Shown here one piece after another: positions 1 to 13,910 of a stretch of DNA of 64,000 nucleotides. The notes under the pieces were generated by a model. The model had not been told where the DNA came from. It saw nothing but the letters and a program-made list of their open reading frames with translations, and did not search any database. Numbering within the stretch: the first letter of the stretch is position 1; each line of letters begins with the position of its first letter. A program made the position numbers and the translations under genes. Origin of the DNA: Chrysoperla carnea. Its lineage: Eukaryota > Arthropoda > Insecta > Neuroptera > Chrysopidae. The stretch lies in assembly GCF_905475395.1 (NCBI RefSeq), contig NC_058339.1:17430001-17494000 (forward strand), read 5' to 3'.

Positions 1-1199
1 ATTTTTAAAAACCAAACTTCACTTTTCTATTCGTGAAGTGAGAATTCTTCATCTGAAGTGATAAAAAAGATTTTTGTCCTATTCCCTAATTTAGTTCCTG
101 TGCTAAATTTTTTGTGCTGAATAAAACATTAAAACTAGGTACGAGAAACTTTCTTTCATTATAGCTCTGTAAATTTTTGTAAAAATGACTTGAAACTTCA
201 TTCGAGGTCTTTTAAAAAACTTCATTCATCAATTTCAAAGTCTTTTATAAAACTTTAAAAAGTATATGATAAACTTTTTTTTAAAACGTCAAATTTTTAG
301 TTATTAAACTTTAAAAACTCCGAATTTCATTCGCCAGTAACTCGGAAAGTATTGACTTTCCGAAATATACTTCATACATACCAAACTTCATAGTGCATTC
401 AATAAAATATACTCATAAATAAAATATTTACATAAGTTGCGTAAATGGATTGAAGTAAATGTTTTTTTATATTTTCTCTCATAAAATAATATGTGACCTC
501 ATTTTCATTATTTACTTAAATTTTACCCTCATTTTTTAATAATAATTATATACGATGAAAATGTGTTTAAAAATAAGTCTAGAACAAACCATTGGTAATA
601 TACTGCTACCTCCCTAATTATACCCAAGGTATAAACATCTAAAATAAAATGTTTTAATTAGCTACCTTATGTTAATTAATTGCATACGTACGTACCATTT
701 ACCACATTTATGTAAACAGCAACTTTTTTAAGTACCTAATAGTTTTCAATTTTTGTAAAGGAACAATTAATGTATTTGAAAGTCTGTATGTATTATTATA
801 ATCTTTTATTTCTCTCGTAAATAAACGTCAAACAGTAAATATTTTTACGTAACATAGTTTAAATTATTTTATTTTATGGTGGAAGCGCATGGAAATTATA
901 TATTTTATATACACGGTGTGCTGTTTGTTTACGTTTAATTAAAAAAACGCCTTTTATGATGTAATTTGTTTTTTTACTAATAATGTAATGTTTTCTTGCA
1001 AAAATATAATAAAAAAAAAAAAGTAGGATTTGACCAAACCAATCAAATACTTTTTTTAAATGTTTTTTCAAAATAATATAATCCAATTGAAATCAGTTCA
1101 TATCCCTTCTTTAGTTGAATATTTTTAAATGAAATTTACTAATATCTACTGATTATCATTGGCTGCTGGTTATCGAATCATAGTCAGTGAATGAACAAA

Positions 1200-1300
1200 T
1201 TTATCAATTTTTCTCAAATACAAAATTGGTAAAAGACTTTTTCCTTCGTCTTTATGAGCTTATTCTGTAGGCCGACGATCTGCAGTCAATAACAGAACAC
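1200..1300. repeat. Dispersed repeat end, inverted partner of 15160-15265
   Basis: About 90 bases here (a spacer reading ttccttcgtctttatgagct, then gccgacgatctgcagtcaat) recur in inverted orientation near 15165-15255 with only a few changes. Both copies lie in otherwise different DNA, so this is a dispersed element fragment rather than a local palindrome. Its class is not determined. Confidence 0.6.
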
Positions 1301-1354
1301 CGTGTATATATATAAGAATGAAAGATGACTGATCGATAAAATCGAGAAAAACGC

Positions 1355-1790
1355 AAAAATTTTGTTTTGGAATTTAATGAAACTCGGTGGATGGGGTAGT
1401 TTTGATCCAAAAAGTATAAAAATAAGGTTAATTTAATGATTGGATGAAAAGTTTCTGAAATATCGCAATATTTGGATCGATTTTAGTCCGTATCTCAAAA
1501 GCTATTCGACCAGTCAACAAATGCATCCGATTTTTGTACTTTTTGGGTCAAAATAACCTTATAAACTAAGTTTTATCGAAATTGGACATAAAAAAAATTT
1601 TTCGATTTCTTACAATTTTTTGTAAGGCCCTTTGAAAAAGGTGTGGATTGGGTAATTTTGATCCAAAAAGTACAAAAATCAGGTTAATTTAATAATTGAA
1701 CCTATAGAAAGTTACCCCTTTGAAAAAATCGAGATAATCGGAAAAAATCAGGATAATTTAAAGATTAACCTAAAGTTACAATATCAGCGA
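1355..1790 (+). repeat. Dispersed repeat family B, copy 1
   Basis: This copy carries the family's recurrent phrase gatccaaaaagtacaaaaat and the segment gaccagtcaacaaatgcatc. The phrase occurs near 1400, 1540 (inverted) and 1665, so the element has internal short repeats in both orientations. Inverted copies of the whole family lie at 21880-22330 and 34300-34760. There is no coding capacity. The class is unknown, but the family is clearly moderately repetitive. Confidence 0.65.
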
Positions 1791-2689
1791 GTATCATCGG
1801 CCAAACTTCATTTTCGAAAAAGTTAGAGTTCTCCACCAAAAATGTAGTGTCCGAAAATAGAGCACTTCTGCTCACCCTAAGGCGTAAATCAGAAAGCACA
1901 AGTACGCATGTATATGACTTTGTTGAGTACACTTAGACACACATTTTCCACCGGCTCCCATGAAAGTCAACAGACGAGTAGTCAATTCCTTGGTTAGAAT
2001 GTTTTTACGATTTTATTTCATCGCTTACATTCTGCAAAGACTATAATAATAGTCTGTGTAATTAAAGCTCTATTACACTCATTGTTATCATAATCACATG
2101 CTCAACTATATACTTCTCTGGCTTAGAAAATATGTTAAAAGATAAATTTTTGTGGTAGACACGATATAGGTAAATACAAAACATTATGTTTTCTATGCCG
2201 TTTAAAAATATTCTATGACAATAAACAAAGTATTTTATATTTTCAGACAACATTTCATTATTTGTTTTCCCATGTTTACCGTGCATAAATAATAGTATGC
2301 TATTGTATACGTAATATTCTATAAGCTAAGTGACAATTGTTCTACTGACTACCATCTGAATTGGAAACTATTAATACTTCATGTTCAGTCGACAAACAGG
2401 CAAATACGTAAAGGTATCGTGTGCTACAAAAAACTAAATACACTACTACTGTCTATCAGTATTTATTTTACTTCAAACATTAGTATATTCCTCTTCGGGT
2501 CAAAAATTTTCTTTTTTCTTTTCAGAAATTCGATCATGTTGAAAATATAAACACTGTTTGATTGTATGACATACGGGGAAAATAAAAAGCCAAAAAGATA
2601 CCAATATCGAGATGGGAGAAAGCGGTAGGGTCAAGCGACTACTGAATCATAAGAAATAGTCCAAGGAATAGACGCGAATAATTATACAG

Positions 2690-3235
2690 TGTGATTATTT
2701 CAAAAGTATACATCCCTAATAACTCTTGACCTGATATGATTATTGTTTTAAGTGAAAACACGTCGATATAGATATCGAAGGGGAAGTTTTAAAATTTCAA
2801 ATGGCACCCCTCTACCTGATTATACACCTTGTTTAAAAAGGCATAAAATTCTCTATTCACCATGAAAAAAAACATGAAATCGATCGATTGGTTCTCAAGA
2901 TAGCAACTTGGGACAATTGGGTCTCGGATTCCTAAAACCCATCTTATAAACCGTTAGAGATAGAACAAAAAAATAAATGTAAAAAATATTCTTTATAAAA
3001 AAATAAGCGACTTTTGTTTGAAAAATTTTTTCGTAAACATCACTGTTTACCCGCGAGGACGCAAATTAGTTCAAATGTTATAGTACGTATTTTATGGGAA
3101 TATCATTTGTGTGTGGCAATCTAAAAGTATATATCTTTCTTTACTTACGCGACGTAAAAAAACAAATGCGTCATCAACACTCTTTATGCATGGTATTTCA
3201 ACAATTAATTCAGTCAATTGTTTGATTACTTTTGC
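2690..3235 (+). repeat. Dispersed repeat family A, copy 1
   Basis: The copy shares the ordered blocks of family A: an aaccgttagagatagaa block, a cttttgtttgaaaaattttt block, the phrase gtaaacatcactgtttaccc, and an ending close to caacaattaattcagtcaat. The same order is found at 9030-9690, 21150-21640 (inverted), 23075-23635 and 25790-26135. There is no reading frame of note. It is probably a short non-autonomous transposable element; the class is not determined. Confidence 0.7.
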
Positions 3236-3869
3236 TCCATAATGGATTGAGGAAAAAATGAAAACTTTGATGTAAAGGGCCTTCCTTTTTATAGTGGTGT
3301 ATAATTTTCTAGTAGTGCATAGCAATTATTTTTTCGGCATCGAATGAAAAAGAAAAAAGTCGATTGTTATGACCCACCCTAGTTTTGCACCCACCTTGTA
3401 TGCAATCCTAGCGGCGCCCATGCGTACTTTATGGTGTCATAATGCAATCAATCACTACACAAAAGCTTGAAATTTAGCATTTTGGGGGAAACTATATAAT
3501 TTTTACAATATTTAGTATCAAAACTGAGTGTATTTGAAATAATGATAAAAAGTTTATTTTAATAGAGCAGCAATATTTATTTAAATGGTCTAATCATAAA
3601 CCTTTGAATTACACCAAAGTATTCTCTTAAGGGAAGGAACGAATAATATTATTACCTTTTATCTGTACAATTTAAATTCAGTATACATTATGATTTAGTT
3701 TTATAACCAAATAAATTTTGGGACACTTGATAAAGTTATTATTTTATAATGGTTTACATATACATTGTTTAGTTTTTCTACACAATAGCAGGTTGGGCAG
3801 ACACTTTAATACCCGATGGCATTACGTTTATATTTATTTCATACAAAATATCCATGTTATAACAGATAC

Positions 3870-4232
3870 AAAATATTATATACCACGTGTGTTTGTACCA
3901 TCTAGACATATACATATTTGTAGTATGACAGAATACATCCGTTTTGTAATGCATCTAAGCGAGAAGTATTATATACATTTGTCGTAAGACAACAGATACC
4001 ATATAACAGACCCTCTGTTGTATGCATGCAGAGAGTGGGAGTTTTGTTGCATACTTACTAGTTATCTGTAACTAAAAAACCCCCACTCTCCAAGCGTCTT
4101 CCAACTAATATTCAATACATTTATATAATACCTCTCGCTTAGATGCATTACTAAACGGATGTATTCTGTCATACTACAGATATGTATATGCCTAGATGGT
4201 ACAAACACACATAGTATAATATTCACGTTTAA
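3870..4232. mobile_element. Foldback element with about 117-bp inverted arms
   Basis: The left arm (about 3871-3990) and right arm (about 4112-4230) are reverse complements with scattered mismatches; for example, gtttgtaccatctagacata pairs with tatgcctagatggtacaaac. The centre holds a second small inverted pair (gagagtgggagtttt near 4031 and aaaacccccactctcc near 4076). The short frames at 3718-3987 (+) and 4062-4250 (-) share the same peptide only because of this inverted repeat and are not genes. It is likely a foldback-type MITE. Confidence 0.8.
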
Positions 4233-5097
4233 ATTCGTTTTCTTTATCATTTTGTAAGCAATGAAAATAATTCGACTTCAAATGAATATTGTATATTCCC
4301 CTATTTCTTTATCATAAACATTGGTGAAATATTCATCATATCTCTGAGGTTATAAATAAATAAACAAATCTATTTCTACAATAAATATCATCTCTTAAAT
4401 ATTTTGTACATCATATCAGTAATTCATTGGGGATTTTCAGGTTCATTCGTATCTAAATATCATTTTGAAATTTAAAATTTCTTCTACTAACGAAATAGCT
4501 TGACACTCGTTGACATGTCTGGCAGAAAGTTTAAAGAGAATTAATTATCTTGGAATATACTCAAATCAAATCAAAGACCTTTATATTGCGTGAAAAAAAA
4601 ATTCCTTACCTACGGGAGACTAGGTATTTATAGATCTTCTATGAACATAAGAGTAATTTGAAAATGTCAACATTAGTAGTTTACAGTACTGGTAAACTTT
4701 AAAGTTGGTAAAATATTCTCGATAAAAATCCTCTTTTCAAAATTTTAATTTTGATAAAATGCTACATATAATGCTGATTTATACGCCCTGTCCTGTCGTT
4801 GCCTTAAAAAGGTGCTATATATTTGTTCAATTATTATTATTTTAATTTTATTAATATGATATTATATTTTATTTCAGTATCTTAACCGAATGAAGTCTAC
4901 CTCGAAAATAGCCCTTAAAGTGACATTCAGACTCCAAAAACTTCCATATGTCACTTTCAATACTCTTTCGAACTATTCCGCTTTTGAAAAAAACTATGAG
5001 TAAAAAAAATAACAAACTAAAAGCATAACGTTTAGAAAAAATGTAAATTTAAGCTATTTCGATAACTAAAAAATGAAAAATAAATGATCCAAAAAAA

Positions 5098-5200
5098 TTG
5101 AAATTTTAATTATCAATTAATCATCGTTTTATACGCCTTTTCACAGAAGACCTATACAAGGGTGATTAATTGATAAATAAAATTTTTAATTTTAGTTATC
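5098..5200. repeat. Small hairpin repeat
   Basis: The block aaattttaattatcaattaa near 5100 is mirrored by attaattgataaataaaatt near 5166-5185, with about 45 bases between the arms. This gives an AT-rich hairpin. It may be a small palindromic MITE or a chance product of AT-rich sequence. Confidence 0.45.
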
Positions 5201-6739
5201 ATTTTCATTTCAACTCATTAAGGTATTTCGTTATCGTAAATTGAAAATGATACCAAAAATTTGAAATCTTTACTATGTGTCTTTTATATGTCTTTTGTGA
5301 GAAATTCATATCAATTCTCTGTAGGGCTTAGAAGAAATTGAATATCAAAGGCAGTGTTTTTACCAAAACTATTTTTTCATTTTTATGCACAGTTCTTAAT
5401 TTTGGTCTAATTTTAAAGCTTAAAACATGAGGAATATTGATACAATTTTTTTATGTAAATGGTAAACTATTTATAAAAGCATTGATGAACTAAAAAACCA
5501 ACATTTATTACGACTTCTTCATATACCACCATGTAAAAAGTGTGTTTTTAATCCTTTTGAAATTAAATACTCATTAATGGACACACCAAATTTCAGTTTT
5601 TTGATAACGCTTTCGTTTTGCTATCCACGAAACGAAAACAATAGGAACGAAAAAATTACACAAAATCCGGAAACCGAACAAGGGTCCTTTTATGTAATTG
5701 ACTCAATTATTTGTGTAACATCTTGTCTTATCGATATACTATCGACATGTTTATGTATATATTATTCACAAACAGGTTCACACTGCTCATGTAGGTGATA
5801 CAAACTGCATATTTTATTATGAAACCAAAAGTTCATTTCTTTATGTGTACAATTTAATAAAGTCAAAGCCTTCAAAAAAAATTAAATAGCCTTTATTTAA
5901 ATGTATTTTCTCCACAATGTTTTCACATATTTGAAAATACCTTTAATGCGTCAAAATTTCCTTTTTAGTATTTCATAAAAAGAAAAATTTGATAAAAGAA
6001 AAAATTTTTATTTAACCTTTTTATCTCTAAAATAACAAATCACATGTGAATACAATAAAAAAAAAAAAGTTTCTATTAACTGATGGGAAAAACGAATAAC
6101 GGAAATAGAATTTCAATAGATATTTATAACAGTTAGTTTCCTCTACGTTCCTTTCTTTATATTCAACTAGATAGAAACAACAGAGTATTTATATTGATAT
6201 AAATTGATATTTATTCAATACATTGATTTTAAGTCAAAATTGTTGATTTTCTATTTAGGTGAACCAAAACTTATTTATCAGACAATAGAACCTGCTTGTT
6301 TAGTCCATTTAAGTATTTTTCCATTGACCAGTTAAAAAACCGAACAAATGCGAGTTGGACTTGCGCAAAAAGGTTCCGCATTGAATAATTTCATAACTTT
6401 TTTTAAACCGACTCAAAATTGTTTCTGGTAACCCCTGGTTTGAATTCTGAATTGTCTCATATTGCTTACATATTATTAAATTTAGGATAAACACTATAAA
6501 TATGCACTGTCCATGCGACAACGAGCTAATTACCAACTGCGTGCGACAAATTTGATTATCGCATGCTAACAGTAAATTACCATTTTGAGGCATTGACTAA
6601 TTAACCATTTGTTATTGTACGGAAAATCCTGCTGAAAGAGGAAAATAATATTATAATCGAAAAGAAAAATAAAGTATACAGCTTGCGCGGATTATCTATT
6701 AAACACTCGAATGGTAATATGCAATTATGAAAGCATGAA

Positions 6740-7767
6740 TACGCTTCTCGCTTTTGTTACGATAGATGTAGTGAGTTTTGCGGTGCTTTTGTTTTATAAC
6801 TTTGTACTAATTATTGTTTATATTATAAATTCAACATGCATTAAAGATTAATCAATTGGTTTTTATTTTGTAAACTGTAGTGTTTTAACTCGTGTATAGA
6901 AAACTATACTATGCAAAATAAAAAAATTATATAATAGTATATCGTAAAACTACAGAAGCCTGAATGGCTCACTGTCAATTTATGAGAAAGTGGCGCTACA
7001 CTAGCTTATTTTTTAAATGTGTACTACCCACAAGTATAAAACCAACTTTTAAAAGTCACTAGTTTACTTTCAACAAGTGCATTTGTGACTTGTGGTATTA
7101 TGGAAACGAACCTTTTGGAAGATGTCAGTCGGTGATGACTATACTTTAATTAGACACTACCGAAACTGTATGGAATTATTAATAATTATATGCCCGGATT
7201 TAATAATAATAAAATGTTTATAATTTGTCTTATGTAGTTAGTTCAAAATTTTCTTTAGTATCATTTAAAAATATAATTCTTTAATTGTTGATGTTTTTCT
7301 TTTGCATCTGCACATTTCTAATTTCTAACCTTTAAAAGGATTATTAAGTGTTTATTATGACGTTATAATTAGAAATCTGCCAATGAAAAAATACCGACAT
7401 ATTCAAAAGGTTTCGTTTCCATAGTGCACTTGTTAAAAGTGACCTAGTGACTTTTTAAAAGTTGGTTTTATACTTCTGGGTAGTACACATTTAAAAAATA
7501 AGTTAGTGTAGCGCTACTTTCTCATAAATTGACAGTGAGCCATTCAGGCTTCTGTAGTTTTACGATATACTATTATATAATTTTTTTATTTTGCATAGTA
7601 TAGTTTTCTATAGACGAGTTAAAACACTACAGTTTACAAAATAAAAACCAATTGATTAATCTTTAATGCATGTTGAATATATAATATAAACAATAATTAG
7701 TACAAAGTTATAAACCAAAAGCACCGCAAAACTCACTACATCTATCGTAACAAAAGCGAGCAGCGTA
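6740..7767. mobile_element. Foldback element, about 1.03 kb with about 370-bp inverted arms
   Basis: The left arm runs from about 6740 to 7118 and the right arm from about 7402 to 7767. They are close reverse complements over nearly their whole length: the outer end tacgct.ctcgcttttgttac matches the complement of caaaagcgag.agcgta at the right edge, and the inner end ggaaacgaa.ccttttgg matches the complement of caaaaggtttcgtttcc. About 280 unrelated bases lie between. There is no transposase frame. This is a typical foldback/long-TIR non-autonomous element. I did not find a confident target-site duplication. Confidence 0.85.
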
Positions 7768-9029
7768 GATATGATCTTAAAAAGTCAGAAACATAACTTC
7801 TTGGAAGATTTTTGTTATTGGATCATCCTGCTAAGGAAAACTCTATCTGTCGATTTTAATTGGAATCTTTTTACAGGAAATTTTATAGACATTATACAGA
7901 TGTAGTGATTACCTGCGATTAAATTATTAAGATTGGCTATATTTGGATATTTTATTTTTGACTTGTTTTAGCAACTAGAAAATTTTTTTGAATACCAAGT
8001 AAAATGCCTTGGAATAAATATTGCTGTGTAGCTGAATAAAATTCAGTACATGTTATTTTACATGAATTTCCTAAGGCATTACAAAAATTAATTATAGTTA
8101 ATTTTACAGCTTTAATTATAATTCCAAAGGTGTCTCTTTTTCGATTGAAAAAATTTTTAGTTCATGTTGGTGACGATGAAGACAGTGAAAACTTATATAG
8201 GTGACTTTTGATAGGGTAAAATCGTCTAACGCGCCTATAGAAGTTTTCACTTCAATAATTTCATATTAAGGTAAGCATTTTAGAAATAATAACAAGACAA
8301 AAAATATAGTTTCTCTTGCAAAAAATTTAGTCCATTTACATTTCCATATTCGCAATAAGTCATATAACCACCATAAATTAGTCTCAACGATTTTTCATGA
8401 AAAAATGAGAAATTACCACATTTGAAGAAAATATCCCACGATAAACCTCTCTACCTACCTATGATAATCCCACATGTTCATCAATCATTTTAACGCCCAC
8501 AAAAATTTTCGTAGGCGTTAACATGAGGCGTGTAATTTGTAGGCGTGTGTTGTTGTGGCATGAGCATGAAAATGAAAATAGTCTTGTTTTACTTCTGAAA
8601 GACGGTTATTTACATGAAATCATTTGAAATAATAATTCACCGATCTAATATTAATTAAATAAAATCATAGTTATATCCTACACCGTTCTGTTTTTATTTC
8701 AATGTAAAAATGAATAACTCTTATCTGGCCGCATCCTTTATTTTATTCATAGAAAACGTAAAGATATATCACATTTGTTATTTCGAGTTGAAAACAAGAA
8801 CTTCTTATCAGGATGTTAATAAAACAAAAAAAAACATCATAGAATTCATTCTTTTACTTTGAATGTAAAGATTTTGAATTAAAATTTTGTTATTACATCC
8901 TTCCTTTTACTGTATATCATATACGCTTTATTTACTTTACTTATTATAATATACAATGTTGTTCTTATTCAACAGATATTTGTTTTTTATACCATGTATA
9001 TATGAAATATACATAGTATTATAAGTTTA

Positions 9030-9690
9030 GTCCCAAGTTTGTAACGCCTAAAAATATTGATGCTACAAAAAAAAAATTGGTATAGGTGTTCATAAAATCA
9101 CCTAATTAATCCATTTCCGGTTGTCCGTCCGTCCGTCCGGCTGTCCGGCCGTCCGGCCGTCCGGCCGTCCGGCCGTCCGTCTGTGGTCACGATTACTCAA
9201 AAACGTAAAGAGATATCAAGCTGAAATTTTTACAGCGTGCTTAGGACGTAAAAAGTGAGGTCAAGTTCGTAAATGAGCAACATGGGTCAATTGGGTCATG
9301 GGTCCGTAGTACCCATCTTGTAAACCGTTAGAGATAGAATAAAAGTTTAAATGTAAAAAATGTTCCTTGCAAAAAAATAAATAACTTTTGTTTGAAACAT
9401 TTTTTTGTAAACATCACTGTTTACCCACGAGGGCGTTAATTAGGTACAAATTTTATAGTATGTAATTAATATAGGAATATCAAAGTGAATATCTTTTGTT
9501 ATTTACATGACGTCAAAAAAAACAAACGACTGCGCATCAACACTTGCGCATTATATGAGAATATCAGTTAAATATGTCAGATATGTATGTATGTGAAATG
9601 TGACAGAGTTATCAATACTGCCTATACATGGTATTTCAACAATTAACTCAGTCAATTGTTTGTTTTCACTTGTTCTTCATTGCTTTTACT
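9030..9690 (+). repeat. Dispersed repeat family A, longest copy
   Basis: This is the most complete copy of family A. It starts near the block cccaagtttgtaacgcctaa, contains the ggtataggtgttcataaaat block and a CCGTCCGG microsatellite, then the aaaccgttagagatagaa and catcactgtttaccc blocks, and ends near caacaattaactcagtcaat. The inverted copy at 21150-21640 has the same block order reversed, including a short cognate of the microsatellite (gacggacggacagacgacag). No coding potential is seen. Confidence 0.75.
9121..9183 (+). repeat. CCGTCCGG-type microsatellite
   Basis: This is a GC-rich tandem array of variant units (cgtc, ccgt, ccggccgt) about 63 bases long, sharply different from its AT-rich surroundings. 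It sits at a fixed position inside repeat family A. The other copies have shorter related tracts (21495-21530 inverted, 23145-23175), so it expanded from a seed carried by the element. Confidence 0.9.
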
Positions 9691-12600
9691 AATCATGAAA
9701 ATATACCACGATACATAAACAAATAAAAAATATTAAAATTTACAAGTATATACAGAGTACTTAAAAAATAATAATAATTTTTAAAATTATTATTTTTCAT
9801 ATCGTATTGTTGTATTATGTCGTCCAATTTACAAATATTCTGCGATTTTCAGCTGCCTAAATCATCAGATACCAAACAAAAAGGCAGGAACGAAAGCGAG
9901 TTAAAAAATGTGTTAACAGTACAAACTTTCATGTTAAGCTTATTTTAAGGTTTAAGTTTGAAAGATAGGACAAAAAAATTAATATTTCTTGTACTAATAA
10001 GCCCAACAAAATTTGCTTTAGAGTTGTAAATAGCCAGGGAAAATGACAAAAATAAAGAGTCCAGCACAGTAATGTTTCAAACAAAAGTATCATATATTTT
10101 ACTATAAAAATATATGTATACAGTGAATATATGTATACAGTGTGCCGCAAAACGAAGACACCTCTATATTTTCGTTATTTAGAGGAATACCCATTTGAAT
10201 GTTTGCACAGCCATACTAGTTGGAAAATATACTGAATTTTGATAATTAATTCGAAAAATTTTCGGAAACTTATGCAAAAAAAAAAGTTTGCATAAAATCA
10301 AATCGATTTTTTTATTTTGTACTTTTAAGTTTAAGTTTTAAGATTTCAGGAGTCTTAATTTTTGTACGTCTTAATGACCAAAGTAACCAAAAATTTCTTA
10401 ATAAATTCGAGCGTAACTTAATGGTAAACTAGACTAAAAGATTTTCCGAAACAAACAAAATAGGAGACTTAGAAGATTTACTTTAATCCTTGTGAGCATA
10501 AGCGAGTATTTATGTATATATAAAATAATAATCTCATCATAGAATTTGTTTGGATCAGGCACATTACTTTCGGATTTCAAACATTCTATTTCCTCCAAAC
10601 ACTCGAAACGTTAAAAATAATTAGATAAGAATACCATATTATTACATAAGATTCCTCTAGCTTGTTTTTCGAATTCTTATGTTTATATACCCTCAACGTT
10701 CTCTTAAAAAATTCTATCCTATTATTTTCCATTTCAATTATAATCAAAGCACACAAACTCAAACTTTAATGAGACAACATAATGAATTTTTATCCAGAAT
10801 CAGAAAAACATAATGGAAAATAACAAATAAAATTCTATATTTTTACAACACTTGTATTGTATATTTTATATTATATGCATTTTAATTTAAAAATTTTCAT
10901 TAGAAACAAAATTTAATAATACAGTTTTCTTTTATTTCAAAATAGCAAAATTTTGTTCAATGCTGTCCGATTTGTTGACATTTATTGTTTTTTAAGCTAT
11001 ATTTAAAACAAAATATTTATTCCATTTAAAACTCGTAATATAATAGATATTATTTTTTTATTTCTTTACAATATTTAAAATAATTTTCTATAATTAATCA
11101 CAGTAGCAAACTTTGTAGGCACATGTTTCTAAACTAAGGGTGCACATAGTTCAGGATGAAATATATGTTGCATTATGACCCAAGCCTGGAATATAATCAA
11201 GTAGGATAGGGTAACGCAAACTTACCTAGATAATTCAAACTGACATAATGCAATAAGTAATATTTTAAATACAAATTAAATCAATATAAAAGTAGCCAAC
11301 AAATATGCGTCAGCTTTGCTGAACGATTTTAAGTTTACATATCCCCGAGTTACCCACTGAAAACCTGCACTTTTACGCTCAATAGCATTTTTGAAACGAG
11401 ATCCTGCAAAAATTTTCCATGAAAAATTATTCATACTAATATTAGTTAAGATTATACTGTCTGTGGACATATAAAAGAATACATTTGTTCTATTCTATTC
11501 GTTGTGTGCGTAGTCATGGTAGGGACAATAAAATCGATGCCAGCGCTTCCAGTGAAAATTTTTGGCGATAAAGGAGGCTGTTATGACTAATTTGCAATTC
11601 TTTACATGTTAATGTTATAGAAAATGTCAAATTAAAATTATTGAAAAACACTAATTAATTAAACTTAATGCATTAAAAATTGTGAAAATAAGAAAACAAA
11701 TTGCACAAATATTATTTTTCAACGTAAATTATCATAATTATTTATTTAAATTTGTGAGACAAAAATATTAAATTTTCAATGTAAGTCATAAATGCAATCC
11801 ATACAATTATATATGATGCATCCATACAATTCTATAATTAAAGTATTGTATCGTTACCATGGAAATGCCTCCAATAAAACTCACTCTCGGTACGAATAGG
11901 TTTGTTTGTATTCAATGCATTATTATAGGTATCTCAATAATACAAAAAAATAAAATGTTTCATTTAGTGTCCGACATGTTTAATAATACTGCAGATGGAA
12001 ACTAACAAACGGAAATATAGAGCCATTTTGTTTATGTATTTTACTCCCAATAGTATTGTTAATGAAAATGGCTATAGTAACAGTAACAAACATTTAAGCA
12101 ACAATATCGTTACAAATGTATCTGCATTCATTACAATTATTTCTAGTCGAATAGTTTGTATCTGTGTATTTATTCATTTCAATGAACAAAATTAATATGA
12201 ATGACTATCGACCTGTGTTCAATGTATATATATTGAGGTCCTCTAAACGAAAAAAAAACTATCTTTTTAAAAACAGTTATGTGCAATAACGGCGTGTTTT
12301 AGAAATTAATCAAGTGTGTGTATATTAGTGATGATGATTGTGTTTAAACTAATATTTTTTAAACAAATAAATAATATTGACCATATTGCTTCGGAAAAAA
12401 TTTGATCAAAAAAATTGGGGTCAAAAATAACAAAAAATGTTTTAGACAAACTCAATTTTTCGACTTTATTTCGAGTCGATTGGTGAAAATCCCATCTTCC
12501 CCAAATCCCAGCAGGTATATAGTTTTTAGTGTTATATCGCCTCGTCTATTTTAGGTTATTTACACATCTGTACGTTCAAGAATAGTGTCTGCTTAGAAAG

Positions 12601-13033
12601 AGTTTGAAATCTTAATTAAAATTTCAGTAATTGCAGAGATTACATTCAAACAAACACATAGGATACTGTGACCCTTTTATCAAAATTAAAGATCATAGGA
12701 TACAGGTAAAATTTAATCATTGCTATCTAAACGGTAACATTCAGAAAATGTTTCATATAAATGACGTAAATTACACATCATTATGAGTGTATTTTCAAAT
12801 TACATGTACCTATATATTACCCTCTAAAGCATTTTTACGACTTTAGCTTCTAGACTAAAATAGCATGTAAACTCCTACTAATATTTTTCTTCAATTCTAA
12901 TCATTTGAGTGATTTTTTTATTTTGATTTGTATGCCATCTTAAACTACCAAACTTTCTAAAACATAAATTGATTTACCTAAAAAAAAATGATAAAACTAC
13001 TCTGACGTCAAAGACAAGAAAAACTTCGAATAT

Positions 13034-13292
13034 TAACGAGCTTGAACTGATTAAATAACGAAATTCTCGAAAACTTCTGGAGGCGACGGGATACCGTTGC
13101 ACCAGGTACCTCTGAGACCAATTCTGTCAAGATATTCGTGTTCAGCGACTCTAAAAACCCTCGTTTAACGAGTTTGGACCGACTTTATAAATTTCCTAAA
13201 AACTCCATAAGACGACGAGGAACCGTTTTCCCTGAGCACCAGGTGCTTCTGAGACCAATTCTGTCACGATATTCACTATTGACCGTTTTGTG
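13034..13292 (+). repeat. Two-unit tandem repeat, period about 137 bp
   Basis: Two adjacent diverged units share ordered blocks: taacgag(c/t)tt at the start, then gacga or gacgg with accgtt, then accaggt.c.tctgagacca followed by attctgtca. The shared block accaggt lies at about 13101 and 13238, giving the period. The units are noticeably richer in GC than the surrounding DNA. Open frames are broken. It is possibly an old fragment of a satellite or a mobile element. Confidence 0.7.
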
Positions 13293-13910
13293 AATTTAAT
13301 ATTAACGCTCAATTTAAAATGCAATTATAAAATACATATTTATTATGCTAATTGAATATTTTTAATTTCTTATAAATCAGACTAGGTCACAAAATTTCCT
13401 GACTATGAATTTCTAAGAAAAAGCATTTAACGATTGAAGTTCTTGAATTCAATTAAAACAATTATTCAGTGTTGCTTTGTTGTGACTAAAAAGAAATCTT
13501 TCACGTGTACAAAGTATTATTAAAATGTTAAAGTTACCTTGTAGGTAGTCACTATGATAAAATTTATGCGATACATATCCAAGGTATAATGCTATAAATA
13601 TAGACGACCTACAATCGAGATACTATGTAACACAATTACGTATTATACCTTGTTTGTGGGTTTCTTATCTATGTGTAACCCTTATAAAAATATTACAAAA
13701 TTTATATATTCATGAATGAAAGAAAGGAAATCCTTACATTTTTTTAAAGAAAAGAATTAAATGGTAAATTAAATGACCTATATATATTCTTACTCCAAAA
13801 TCTGTGTCAAACAGAAACTATAAGTGAACATGGTTTCTTAAAGAATGATAGAGCTAATTAGTAATAATCAATATTGATAATTTTAATTTAGGCTTTATTG
13901 TTCTAAAAAT

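Noticed and set aside
3718-4250. Two open frames sharing a peptide (SRHIHICSMTEYIR)
   Set aside because: The shared peptide comes from the two arms of a foldback element, not from a gene family.
8003-8090. Short inverted repeat aatgccttgg ... cctaaggcatt
   Set aside because: Arms are only about ten bases and the rest does not pair; not enough to call an element.
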